Source: a virus
Strand: one strand, 5' to 3'
Virus record (IMG/VR): IMGVR_UViG_3300021131_000006
Coordinates: 1 to 61,700 of that record
Length of the DNA: 61,700 nt
Shown: one piece after another, positions 1-7,519 of the stretch
How the letters are laid out: each line of letters opens with the position of its first letter
How positions within the stretch are numbered: the stretch's first letter is position 1
Program-made: the position numbers and the translations under genes
The notes under the pieces: model-generated
The model's database searches: none
Seen by the model: only the letters and a program-made list of their open reading frames with translations
Told to the model about the DNA's origin: nothing

Positions 1-1422
1 GCAAATCCTAATGCTCTTACAATTGGAACGGGATTGTCAGGAACTTCTTATACAGGTTCAGGAGCAGTTACAATTGCTATAGATTCAACAGTAGCTACAC
101 TAACTGGAGTTCAGACTCTTACAAATAAAACATTATCTTCAGCAGTTGCAACAGGTGGAATTACACATAATGGTTCTACATCTGGAACAATTGTTCTTCA
201 GGCATCCGCAGTTGCTGGTTCAAATACATTAACACTTCCAGCAGCAACAGATACTCTTGTTGGTAAGGCTACAACAGATACCCTTACAAATAAAACATTA
301 GATACTGCAGGAACTGGTAACGTTCTTAAAATTAATGGTACTCAGGTATCAGGAATTACAGGTACTGGTTCATCAGTAGTACTTTCAGCATCACCAACCT
401 TGACTGGTACATTATCTGCAGCAGCAATATCAACTACTGGTGATGTAACAGTTGGCGGTAATTTGACGGTTAATGGTACAACTACCACAATTAACTCAAC
501 TACTCTTAATACAACAGAACAGGTTCTTGTAATATCTAATGCAGCCTCTCCAACAGATGTAACTGCAAATGGTGCGGGAATTACAATTAAGGGTACTACA
601 GATAAGACAATTAAATGGTACTCATCAACAGGTGCTGTAACATTCTCTGAAAACATTGATCTTGCTTCAGGTAAGACATATAAGATTAATGGAACTACTG
701 TCCTTTCCGCTACAGCGGTTGGTGGACAAACAATTCCAGCATCAGCAATTGTTGGTTTGACCGATACACAGACTTTGACTAATAAGACAATATCTGGTTC
801 ATCAAATACATTGTCAAATATTGCTAACTCAAGCTTAACAAACTCAACAATATCTGGTGTAGCACTTGGATCAAATCTAAATACCTTAACATTAGGTTCA
901 GGATTAACTGGAACATCTTATAATGGTTCTGCTGGAGTAACGGCAGCTATTGATACAACAGTAGTTGCTACTTTGACTGGAAGCCAAACTCTTACAAATA
1001 AGACTTTGACATCTCCATCACTTGGAACTCCTACTGTAACTGGAACAATTACTTTATCTTCATCTGGAGCTACATTCTCAGATTCTACAGTTCAAACAAC
1101 TGCTGGTGTCCCATCAGTTACACCAGTAGACAATCTTGTTTTTGCTACTGGAACTGTAAATCTAGCATCTGGTTATAAAGATTATATGTTTAAGGTTGGA
1201 GCAAGCGTTACTGTAACCTTACAGCAAGATTCTGCAGCTACTTATCCAGTTGGAACTTCAATTGATTTTTATGCAAATGGAACTGGAGCAGCATTTGCTG
1301 CTGGAACTGGTGTAACAATTATAAATACTCCAGGACTTAAGTTTAGAGCAGTTGGATCAGTTGCAACAGCAATGAAAGTAGCAGCAAATACATGGTTAGT
1401 CTTTGGAGACTTGTCAGCATAA
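1..1422 (+). CDS. Tail fibre protein, 5'-truncated by window edge
   Basis: The reading frame is open from base 1, so the true start lies upstream of the window. The visible 473 residues are almost entirely Thr/Ser/Gly/Ala/Asn/Val. A phage-fibre repeat of the type TLTNKT(L/I) occurs four times (near bases 115, 283, 770 and 985), each in a longer unit that also contains a GLTGTSYNGS-like segment. Such repeats are known from tail fibre and other virion proteins and are expected to form beta-rich shafts. The last ~110 residues lack the repeat and may be a tip or trimerisation domain. The next tail gene starts 18 nt downstream, so the two are probably co-transcribed. The structural role is well supported; which fibre it is cannot be told. 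Confidence 0.75.
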   Translation, partial: ANPNALTIGTGLSGTSYTGSGAVTIAIDSTVATLTGVQTLTNKTLSSAVATGGITHNGSTSGTIVLQASAVAGSNTLTLPAATDTLVGKATTDTLTNKTLDTAGTGNVLKINGTQVSGITGTGSSVVLSASPTLTGTLSAAAISTTGDVTVGGNLTVNGTTTTINSTTLNTTEQVLVISNAASPTDVTANGAGITIKGTTDKTIKWYSSTGAVTFSENIDLASGKTYKINGTTVLSATAVGGQTIPASAIVGLTDTQTLTNKTISGSSNTLSNIANSSLTNSTISGVALGSNLNTLTLGSGLTGTSYNGSAGVTAAIDTTVVATLTGSQTLTNKTLTSPSLGTPTVTGTITLSSSGATFSDSTVQTTAGVPSVTPVDNLVFATGTVNLASGYKDYMFKVGASVTVTLQQDSAATYPVGTSIDFYANGTGAAFAAGTGVTIINTPGLKFRAVGSVATAMKVAANTWLVFGDLSA

Positions 1423-1440
1423 AGAATAGGAGACTGAAAA

Positions 1441-2457
1441 ATGTCAAAACAAGCAGGTAGATTCTCGGAATCAGCAAATGATTTCTTAAACCCACAAGCG
1501 GTTACTGGTTTAACCGCCACAGATGTAGGAACAGATAGACCATATTTAGCGACATCTAACACTACATCGGCTGCTTCTGCAGCGGGAACTGGAGGAGCAG
1601 TAAACCTTTCTTGGACATTACCAGGCACTTCTTCAGCTGCAACATCTTATACAATTACTACTACTCCAGCGACATATACTGTAACAACAGGAACAGCAAC
1701 TACATCTTATACATTTGAAGGATTAGCTCCTGGTTCTTATACATTTACAGTAATTGCTACAAATGCTGCAGGCCCATCAAATCCTACAACATCCACTTCA
1801 ACACCTGTAACAACAAACCCCTCCGCCCCAACTTCAGTTGGAGGTACATCTCCTTCAGCACTTTCTGATACGGTAACTTGGTCTGCCCCTGCAAATAATG
1901 GAGGCAAATCAATAACTTCTTATACAATAGTTGCTTCTGCCCCAGATGGAACTACATACCCAAATGTTACTTCTCCTTGGTCTCATTCAGAACCAGATGG
2001 AAGTACCATAACATTTTCAGTTTATGCATTAAATGCAAATTCAGTAACTACTAAATCTCCAGCAGGAACGGTTTCTGTTGTTGTTACTCCGCCATTCTTC
2101 CCGCCATTCTTCCCACCGTTCTTCCCGCCGTTCTTCCCACCATACTTCCCATTCTTCCCACCATTCTTCCCACCATTCTTCCCATACTTCCCGTTCTTCC
2201 CACCATTCTTCCCGCCGTTCTTCCCACCATTCTTCCCGCCATATTTCCCATTCTTCCCGCCGTTCTTCCCACCATATTTCCCGTACTTCCCGTTTTTCCC
2301 ACCATATTTCCCACCACCATTCTTCCCACCATACTTTGCTGCACCATTCTTCCCACCGTTTTTCCCGCCATCCTTCCCACCATCTTTCTGCGCTTCATGC
2401 AGTGGAGTTAGATGCCTAAGACCAGCTTATTGCAGTTGTGGAGGATGTGTTGTTTGA
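1441..2457 (+). CDS. Tail protein: fibronectin-III-like domains, FFPP tract, Cys-rich C-terminus
   Basis: 338 residues, ATG preceded by AGGAGA about 8 nt upstream. Residues ~50-125 and ~130-215 look like two fibronectin type III-like beta-sandwich domains (TSYTITTTP, SYTFTVIATNAAGPSNP; then TVTWSAPANNGG). Residues 217-316 are a pure Phe/Pro/Tyr tract of the form (FFPP)n. The protein ends in a 22-residue tail with seven cysteines (CASC, CLRPAYC, CSCGGC). It has no signal peptide and follows a tail fibre gene, so a virion-surface role is likely. The gene lies directly upstream of the oxygenase cassette, whose members are prolyl-4-hydroxylase-like, making this protein an obvious candidate substrate (inference). 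Its tract resembles two tracts in the large tail protein at 38484-42455. Confidence 0.7.
   Translation: MSKQAGRFSESANDFLNPQAVTGLTATDVGTDRPYLATSNTTSAASAAGTGGAVNLSWTLPGTSSAATSYTITTTPATYTVTTGTATTSYTFEGLAPGSYTFTVIATNAAGPSNPTTSTSTPVTTNPSAPTSVGGTSPSALSDTVTWSAPANNGGKSITSYTIVASAPDGTTYPNVTSPWSHSEPDGSTITFSVYALNANSVTTKSPAGTVSVVVTPPFFPPFFPPFFPPFFPPYFPFFPPFFPPFFPYFPFFPPFFPPFFPPFFPPYFPFFPPFFPPYFPYFPFFPPYFPPPFFPPYFAAPFFPPFFPPSFPPSFCASCSGVRCLRPAYCSCGGCVV
2089..2388 (+). repeat. FFPP tract 1 (300 bp, 100 codons)
   Basis: Irregular tandem repeats of a 12-bp unit TTCTTCCCACCA encode F-F-P-P. Some units read YFPP, PYF or PSF, and shortened F-F-P units are frequent. Phenylalanine is written almost only as TTC, although TTT is common in the rest of the genome, and proline as CCA/CCG. 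The tract is therefore locally rich in C and creates false long ORFs on other frames and on the - strand. Confidence 0.95.
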
Positions 2458-2467
2458 TGTTAATAAT

Positions 2468-2500
2468 GGTAGAGGGTATAATCTATATATGCCCTCTATC
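2468..2500 (+). promoter_or_regulatory. Inverted repeat with a TATAAT box in its loop
   Basis: GGTAGAGGG (2468-2476) pairs with CCCTCTATC (2492-2500), 9 bp with one G-T. The 15-nt loop holds TATAAT (2477-2482). It lies in the 77-bp gap between the FFPP gene and the accessory cassette. It could be a terminator for the upstream gene (the U-run after it is poor), or the promoter of the cassette with an operator-like palindrome around the -10. The same layout recurs at 47396-47436. Confidence 0.5.
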
Positions 2501-2534
2501 ATAGTTATAAAAATAATTAATAAAAGGATAAAAA

Positions 2535-2990
2535 ATGAAATTTGATAAATATGCACTTGCTACTGAAATAGAAGAAAATTCTAATTTATTTGAAGTTTTT
2601 GAAATTATAATATTTGAATCTGATTCAGAAATTTCAAAAAGATGGAAATCTGGTACATCTAATCAAAATGCAATTGCAATGAATGTAACTGGTTTAGATA
2701 ATCTTACATTTGATTCTTTTTGGGACGGACAAAAATTTAATCTTCCAGACAATAAAGAAAGAGTTGTCGGTCACGATGTATTTGATATATGGGGTCATGA
2801 AGAAAATTCATTAAGTCTTGCATTTTTATCAAAAAATAAAATTTTTGGTAGAGTAACAAAACATAATGATATTGAAAAATTTGAAGCTGCTTTTTCAAAT
2901 AAAGTTTTAGTTATAGATGCATCTGATGTAAAATTATTTGGTTTAGGTTATATTTGGGATGGATCAAGTTTTAGTTTGCCAAAAGATTAA
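2535..2990 (+). CDS. Hypothetical protein, first gene of accessory cassette
   Basis: 151 residues, ATG after AAAGGATA. I recognise no family. The protein is acidic with alternating predicted helices and strands, no membrane segment and no cysteine cluster. A segment of the type FDSFWDGQKFNLPDN (near residue 60) is echoed at the C-terminus by YIWDGSSFSLPKD, so it may contain two copies of a small WDG..F.LP module. It sits between the FFPP tail gene and the CGCFM protein. The second FFPP gene is likewise followed by one small unknown gene and then a CGCFM gene (42478, 42746), although the two unknowns do not obviously align. Confidence 0.6.
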   Translation: MKFDKYALATEIEENSNLFEVFEIIIFESDSEISKRWKSGTSNQNAIAMNVTGLDNLTFDSFWDGQKFNLPDNKERVVGHDVFDIWGHEENSLSLAFLSKNKIFGRVTKHNDIEKFEAAFSNKVLVIDASDVKLFGLGYIWDGSSFSLPKD

Positions 2991-3002
2991 AAAAAGGTTA
3001 AT

Positions 3003-3242
3003 ATGTCAAAGTGGAATGATTGGAAAAAAAATGTTGGAGATTCACGTCCTTGGCATCTTTTAGATCCAAACAAAATAGTAAAAGATTCAGAAATTGCAAA
3101 AAATAGATTAGAAATATGCATTTCATGTCCAAGATTAGTTTCAATAACAAAACAATGTTTAGAATGCGGATGTTTCATGTCTGCTAAAGTTCATCTTTCA
3201 AATGCAGAATGCCCATTAAATAAATGGGGAAAGTCCGAGTAA
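3003..3242 (+). CDS. Small CxxC/CxxCGCFM cysteine-motif protein
   Basis: 79 residues. The C-terminal half has CISC, then 12 residues, then CLECGCFM, an SAKVHL segment and a final CPLNKW. Five regularly spaced cysteines suggest a zinc ribbon or metal/disulfide knuckle; the pattern resembles DUF6171-type small proteins (recalled, not searched). The N-terminal half carries a SRPWHLLDP segment. A clear paralogue with the same architecture (PWDVLNP, then CKTC...CKKCGCFM...CPIGKW) is at 42746-43003. Both copies lie two genes downstream of an FFPP-tract tail gene, which suggests a job linked to those proteins (inference). Confidence 0.75.
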   Translation: MSKWNDWKKNVGDSRPWHLLDPNKIVKDSEIAKNRLEICISCPRLVSITKQCLECGCFMSAKVHLSNAECPLNKWGKSE

Positions 3243-3266
3243 GTTTTAATAGATAAAGGATTTAAA

Positions 3267-3974
3267 ATGAATGTTTATGATGAAAATGAAAACCCTTGGT
3301 TTACTAAAGATAGATCAGAAACAGCCTCAAACAGAGTGTCACGATTAATTAATAATGATATTTTAATTAGTAATCCTGGTTTAGGTTTAAATATTTATCA
3401 TAATGTTTTTTCTTTAGAAGACTCAAAAAGATATATTGATACTCTTGAATTAAATTTATCAAGTAATAAAAAATATACATGGTCCGAAGCGCAAGTTACA
3501 AATTCAACTTCCCCAATTAAAAAAGCAAGAGATTGTGTAGATTTTAAATATAAACAAGAAAATCTTGGTCCGAGAGATGAATTTAATTCTGATTTAATTG
3601 ATTTGCATGAAGAAATATATCAAAAATTAAAAACTTGTATAGATGATTATGCTCATTATTGGGGCATTAATGTTGTATATTATGAAGCTTTTAATTTTGT
3701 AAAATATGAAGGTGAAGGTACTCATTTTAATATTCATGCTGATCATGGCCCAGCTTATAATTGTACTGTTTCTGCAGTTATTTATATTAATGATGATTAT
3801 GAAGGCGGGGAAATTAAGTTTCCAAGATTAGATAATTTTGTACATACTCCAAAAGTAGGGGATATTGCTATTTTCCCATCAAATTATATTTATGAACATG
3901 CTTCTTTGCCTATAAAATCTGGCACAAAGTATTGTGTTGTTGTTATGACCGATATAAATACATTAAGTCATTAA
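3267..3974 (+). CDS. 2OG-Fe(II) oxygenase, prolyl-4-hydroxylase type (copy 1 of 8)
   Basis: 235 residues, ATG after AAAGGA. The C-terminal double-stranded beta-helix region has the complete active-site set: H157-x-D159 (in HADHG) and distal H211 as iron ligands, and K221 in SGTKY as the 2-oxoglutarate anchor. The family hallmark YINDDYEGGE lies between them, followed by PKVGDIAIFPS. Family members couple decarboxylation of 2-oxoglutarate to hydroxylation of a substrate, classically proline in peptides (Pfam 2OG-FeII_Oxy_3 type). It is closest in sequence to copy 2 (4765), with which it shares YEAFNFVKY/WEAFNFIKY and the DHG..YNCTVS segment. No signal peptide, so it acts in the cytoplasm. Substrate unknown; FFPP tails are the leading candidate. 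Confidence 0.88.
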   Translation: MNVYDENENPWFTKDRSETASNRVSRLINNDILISNPGLGLNIYHNVFSLEDSKRYIDTLELNLSSNKKYTWSEAQVTNSTSPIKKARDCVDFKYKQENLGPRDEFNSDLIDLHEEIYQKLKTCIDDYAHYWGINVVYYEAFNFVKYEGEGTHFNIHADHGPAYNCTVSAVIYINDDYEGGEIKFPRLDNFVHTPKVGDIAIFPSNYIYEHASLPIKSGTKYCVVVMTDINTLSH

Positions 3975-3977
3975 TCT

Positions 3978-4757
3978 ATGAAATTAACAAATAACATTAT
4001 TAAATTTAAATCTTTTAGGCCATGGCTTAATAAAGATAGCATTTCAGCCCCCAGCCCAACACAAAGTTTAATACCAGATTGGTATAAAGAGGCAGATAGG
4101 TTTGCAAAAAATCCTTATAATGGAGAATATTATAAAGCTCCAAAAACAGTTTGCCCTTTTCCCAAAGAAGGAACTACAGATGATTATGGGATGATACCAA
4201 CGTGGAAAGCTTGTCCAGCTATTTTAGATGCTTTTACAACTGGATATGTTTTAAAAACTCCTTGCGATATAACATTTTTTAAAAACAGTCAAAATAAAAT
4301 TGATGTAAAGATAGAAGATAATCAGTATAAAGATTTTTGTACAGCAAGGCCACCAATGCCACAATTTGAACACCCCAAGGGTTATTATAAAGATCATTTT
4401 GCTTGGCAACCAGATTGGGGATTGGAAGTTCCAGAAGGTTATAGTTGTTTATACATGACACCGATGAACAGATTTGATTTACCATTTTTAAATACAACTG
4501 GTATTGTAGATAATGATAAAGTTCATTTATCTGGAACCTTTCCATTTTTTATAATAGATGACTGGGAAGGCACTATTCCAGCGGGAACTCCTTATATGCA
4601 AATTCTTCCATTTAAGAGAGAAAATTGGCAAAGTGAAATAGAAATACTGTCAACAAATACTATTTATGATAAAATGATGGATAATATGAAAATGTACCGC
4701 AAACCAGATGGCGGGATTTACAGAAAAAAAGTCTGGACTAAAAGAGAGTATAGTTAG
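3978..4757 (+). CDS. Unknown cassette protein, possibly DUF6065-like
   Basis: 259 residues, rich in Trp, Tyr and Pro. Recognisable segments are FRPWLNKDS and LIPDWYKEA at the N-terminus (residues ~10-35) and, near residues 190-220, FPFFIIDDWEGTIPAGTPYMQILPFKRENW. The GTP..QILPF segment resembles GTPIATFIPLS in the gene at 5435, so the two may be distant relatives. I tentatively associate both with DUF6065-type proteins of unknown function. The gene starts 3 nt after oxygenase copy 1 and is followed 7 nt later by oxygenase copy 2, so it belongs to the same operon. No catalytic motif can be assigned. It may bind or present the substrate of the neighbouring hydroxylases (speculative). Confidence 0.6.
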   Translation: MKLTNNIIKFKSFRPWLNKDSISAPSPTQSLIPDWYKEADRFAKNPYNGEYYKAPKTVCPFPKEGTTDDYGMIPTWKACPAILDAFTTGYVLKTPCDITFFKNSQNKIDVKIEDNQYKDFCTARPPMPQFEHPKGYYKDHFAWQPDWGLEVPEGYSCLYMTPMNRFDLPFLNTTGIVDNDKVHLSGTFPFFIIDDWEGTIPAGTPYMQILPFKRENWQSEIEILSTNTIYDKMMDNMKMYRKPDGGIYRKKVWTKREYS

Positions 4758-4764
4758 GAATAAA

Positions 4765-5442
4765 ATGCAAACTTGGACTGAAAAAGAAATGCTAGGCAAT
4801 GGTATTGTTTGTTATAGAAACGTTATTAAGCCAGAATTTGATGTTATTAATAAATTAGAAAATATATTGGGCAAAGCAGCACCTTATGGTCAGATATCTG
4901 ATGATGGTAAAAGATATCATTGGTACCCAGCATATGTAGGATATCAGCAGCTAATGCCAGAATATCGTGATTGCTATGATTTTAAATTTAAAAAAACAGA
5001 CATTCAGGCAGACTCAACAGAAGATTCATTACGCTTACAAGATATATGGCAAGATGTTTATGATGCTCAATTTGCAGCGGTTGAAGATTATCGAAGCATG
5101 TTTAACATTATGGAATTAAAATATTGGGAAGCTTTTAACTTTATTAAGTATGGTCCAGGACAGCATTTCCAAGAACACCATGATCATGGTTTTTCTTATA
5201 ATTGCACAGTATCGCTTGTTGCATATATTAATGATGACTATGAAGGCGGGGAGCTTTATTTTAGACTACAAGAACTAAATATTAAACCTAAAGCTGGAGA
5301 TCTATATATATTCCCTTCAAACTATATGTATCCACATAGAGCTATGCCAGTAACATCTGGAACAAAATATTCAATTGTTACCATGCTAGACTATAATAAA
5401 AAATTCCATACGCCAGAAATGTATATGCCAGATAATGACTAA
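4765..5442 (+). CDS. 2OG-Fe(II) oxygenase, prolyl-4-hydroxylase type (copy 2 of 8)
   Basis: 225 residues from ATG 4765. An in-frame ATG at 4708 would overlap the upstream gene by 50 nt, whereas ATG 4765 has TAGGAA just upstream. Iron ligands H138-x-D140 (in EHHDHG) and H191, with K201 in SGTKY for 2-oxoglutarate. The motif YINDDYEGGELYF is present. It is the nearest paralogue of copy 1 and probably arose by duplication, with the unknown gene 3978 now between them. The 3' end overlaps the next gene by 8 nt, implying translational coupling. Confidence 0.88.
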   Translation: MQTWTEKEMLGNGIVCYRNVIKPEFDVINKLENILGKAAPYGQISDDGKRYHWYPAYVGYQQLMPEYRDCYDFKFKKTDIQADSTEDSLRLQDIWQDVYDAQFAAVEDYRSMFNIMELKYWEAFNFIKYGPGQHFQEHHDHGFSYNCTVSLVAYINDDYEGGELYFRLQELNIKPKAGDLYIFPSNYMYPHRAMPVTSGTKYSIVTMLDYNKKFHTPEMYMPDND

Positions 5443-6145
5443 AGTTTTAGCATATAAGATTCCAGGTCATCCAGTTAAAATAGAACAGTCAAGAGTTCAA
5501 AGAGACTGGATGGATGAAACTGCGGGCAAACATGTTTATAAATGTTTTCCATTAAGTTTAGCAAATCAAATAGGCTGGACAATTTCATTTACTGAAGATA
5601 TTAAATTTATTTGGGACGGAGTAGTAGATACAACCTCAGACCATGTAAATATACTTCAAGGAGAAAGATTAACAGATACAAATAGAGCCAATGCAACTAT
5701 AAGTTTTCACAGCGGAATTCAATTTAAAACAGATGAAAATATGTCTATACTTTGCATACCTCCAGCAAATCTTTTTATTGATGGTTTGATCCCATACACC
5801 TCTGTAATATCAACTTCTTTTTTGGACGAACCTTATCCAATAGCATGGAGAATTACAAAACCAAATTTTGAATTTACTTTAAAAGCAGGAACACCGATTG
5901 CTACTTTTATTCCATTATCTTTAACTAATTTATCTGAAATTGAATTAGATGTTTATGATAAAATTTTTGCAGAAGATCATTACGAATTTAGAGAAGAAAG
6001 AGGAAAAGCTTGGGCAGAAATTACTGCTAAAGGAGAATTTACTAATTTTTATAGAAATGCCGTTGATCACAGAGGCAATTCAATAGGAAAACACGAAGTA
6101 AAGTCTTTAACTATGAAAGTTAATGATTTTACTTCATCTAGTTAG
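5435..6145 (+). CDS. Unknown cassette protein, DUF6065-like (tentative)
   Basis: 236 residues. Segments that look conserved are YKCFPLSLANQIGWTISF (residues ~35-52), an ILCIPPANLFIDG stretch, and LKAGTPIATFIPLSL (residues ~155-170). From memory this resembles DUF6065, a family of unknown function; this was not searched. A similar GTP..IPF motif in the gene at 3978 suggests the cassette holds two divergent members. It is sandwiched between oxygenase copies 2 and 3. A substrate-recognition or cupin-like role is conceivable, but no ligand residues can be assigned. Confidence 0.6.
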   Translation: MTKVLAYKIPGHPVKIEQSRVQRDWMDETAGKHVYKCFPLSLANQIGWTISFTEDIKFIWDGVVDTTSDHVNILQGERLTDTNRANATISFHSGIQFKTDENMSILCIPPANLFIDGLIPYTSVISTSFLDEPYPIAWRITKPNFEFTLKAGTPIATFIPLSLTNLSEIELDVYDKIFAEDHYEFREERGKAWAEITAKGEFTNFYRNAVDHRGNSIGKHEVKSLTMKVNDFTSSS

Positions 6146-6146
6146 G

Positions 6147-6155
6147 TGGTATAAT
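6147..6155 (+). promoter_or_regulatory. Extended -10 promoter TGGTATAAT (leaderless start)
   Basis: TGGTATAAT ends exactly 6 nt before the ATG at 6162, so transcription would begin at or next to the start codon. No -35 TTGACA-like box is visible. It offers an internal promoter for the downstream part of the oxygenase cassette. Part of it overlaps a possible SD (AGGTGG, 6144-6149). Confidence 0.5.
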
Positions 6156-6161
6156 AATAAT

Positions 6162-6839
6162 ATGGAAATAACAAATAAAGACATTCATAACCATGCTCCA
6201 AAATCAATAACTCCTTCTGGATTTTTTGGAAATGATAAATCTATGATTGTTGAATTAGAAAATTTTATGACTGAAGAAGAAATTAATTTTTTAGATAATG
6301 CAGCAAGAAATATAAATATTTGGGATATTACAGAAGATCATGTAAATGAAAATGGAACTGTAATTTATGATTCTAGCTATTGGAAAGACCGTGTAGCCAG
6401 TTCTCCATCTTTAAATAAAAATGATCCAAGAATTGTACCAGTAATAGTTGGTTTATTTGAAAGACTACAGCCAGTCATAGAAAATTTTTATAATGTAAAA
6501 GCCACCCCAACTGGACAAACTATAGTTAGATGGCTCCCAGGACAATTTCAAAATCCTCATGCAGATAAAGAATTGTGGGATGGTCCAGATGCTGGAAAAC
6601 CAAATGATTTTCCTTGGTACGATCTTTCAAGTTTGTTTTATTTAAACGATGACTATGAAGGCGGAGAATTGTATTTTCCTAATCAAGAAATTAAATTTAA
6701 ACCAAAAAAAGGTGCAGCTTATTTTTTCCCAGGAGATAAAAATTTTATACACGGAGTTACAGAAGTAAAAAGCGGAATTAGATATACCTGTCCATTTTTT
6801 TGGAATATAACAGAGCATACAGGAGATAAAAAGCCATAA
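6162..6839 (+). CDS. 2OG-Fe(II) oxygenase, prolyl-4-hydroxylase type (copy 3 of 8)
   Basis: 225 residues. ATG 6162 is preferred over ATG 6123, which lies inside the previous gene; 6162 follows the TGGTATAAT box and AGGTGG. Ligands H133-x-D135 (in NPHADKE) and H197 (in FIHGV), 2-oxoglutarate anchor R207 in SGIRY. The hallmark YLNDDYEGGELYFP and PKKGAAYFFPG are present. The N-terminal helix region (FMTEEEINFLDNAARN) is the usual support-helix region of this family. It differs strongly from copies 1 and 2, so these are old, diverged paralogues. The stop overlaps the next start (TAATG). Confidence 0.88.
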   Translation: MEITNKDIHNHAPKSITPSGFFGNDKSMIVELENFMTEEEINFLDNAARNINIWDITEDHVNENGTVIYDSSYWKDRVASSPSLNKNDPRIVPVIVGLFERLQPVIENFYNVKATPTGQTIVRWLPGQFQNPHADKELWDGPDAGKPNDFPWYDLSSLFYLNDDYEGGELYFPNQEIKFKPKKGAAYFFPGDKNFIHGVTEVKSGIRYTCPFFWNITEHTGDKKP

Positions 6840-7519
6840 TGCTAAGCGTGTTAAAAGAAAAATTATTAAAAAACAATTTTATAGTAGAAGAGCCAATAGA
6901 CAACGTGCTTGTTGTAAAAAACTATTTGCTTGATTCTGAAATTAAATATTTTAATGATTTTATTAATAACACGTCTGAAGATGAATGGTTGATAGAGTAT
7001 ATGTCAAATTTAAAACCTTTCTGTCTAGAAAAGTTTGGAAGAGATGATGTAGAAAATTTAGTTGCAGAAGGTTTATTTGAAATAACTCAAAATTGGGAAG
7101 ATAAAAATTTAAATATTTCTAAGCAATCAATATCTGCTACCATAACAGAAAGAATAAATAATTTTATATATCAAATTGAACCAGATATTGCCTGCAATGG
7201 ATTTGGTAGCATTCAAAGGATGCAAGAAGGCGTAGAGCTAAAATGTCATACGGATCAAGATACAGATCCCTCTATAAGATATGCTGCAATTATTTATTTA
7301 AATAATAATTACAATGATGGTCAATTATTTTTTAAAAATAAAAATTTAGAATTAAAACCAGAACCTGGTTCTTTATTATTATTTCCAGGCAATGAAGATT
7401 ATCATCATGGAGTCAGAAAAGTTAGTTCTGGTCCAATTAGATATGTAATTGTTGGATTTATTAAAAAAATAAATTATTATGATTATGACAGGAAAGGCAA
7501 TAAAATAAATGAAAAATAA
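6839..7519 (+). CDS. 2OG-Fe(II) oxygenase, prolyl-4-hydroxylase type (copy 4 of 8)
   Basis: 226 residues, starting in a TAATG overlap with copy 3. Ligands H137-x-D139 (in CHTDQD) and H190 (in YHHGV), anchor R201 in SGPIRY. The usual NDDYEGG is degenerate here (YLNNNYNDGQLFF), but every iron ligand is kept, so activity is plausible. The N-terminus (VEEPIDNVLVVKNYLLDSEIKYF) matches the general N-terminal layout of the other copies. It overlaps the next oxygenase by 11 nt. Confidence 0.85.
   Translation: MLSVLKEKLLKNNFIVEEPIDNVLVVKNYLLDSEIKYFNDFINNTSEDEWLIEYMSNLKPFCLEKFGRDDVENLVAEGLFEITQNWEDKNLNISKQSISATITERINNFIYQIEPDIACNGFGSIQRMQEGVELKCHTDQDTDPSIRYAAIIYLNNNYNDGQLFFKNKNLELKPEPGSLLLFPGNEDYHHGVRKVSSGPIRYVIVGFIKKINYYDYDRKGNKINEK

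Noticed and set aside
2089-2388. Short regular DNA repeats resembling a CRISPR array
   Set aside because: Units are 12 bp without spacers and lie in a coding frame.
2084-2398. - strand ORF of GRMVGRM repeats
   Set aside because: Reverse complement of the FFPP repeat. Similar - strand shadows occur over tracts 2 and 3.
2078-2419. Overlapping + strand ORF over FFPP tract 1 (His/Ser/Arg-rich)
   Set aside because: It is a frame shadow of the 12-bp repeat; periodic sequence keeps all frames open.
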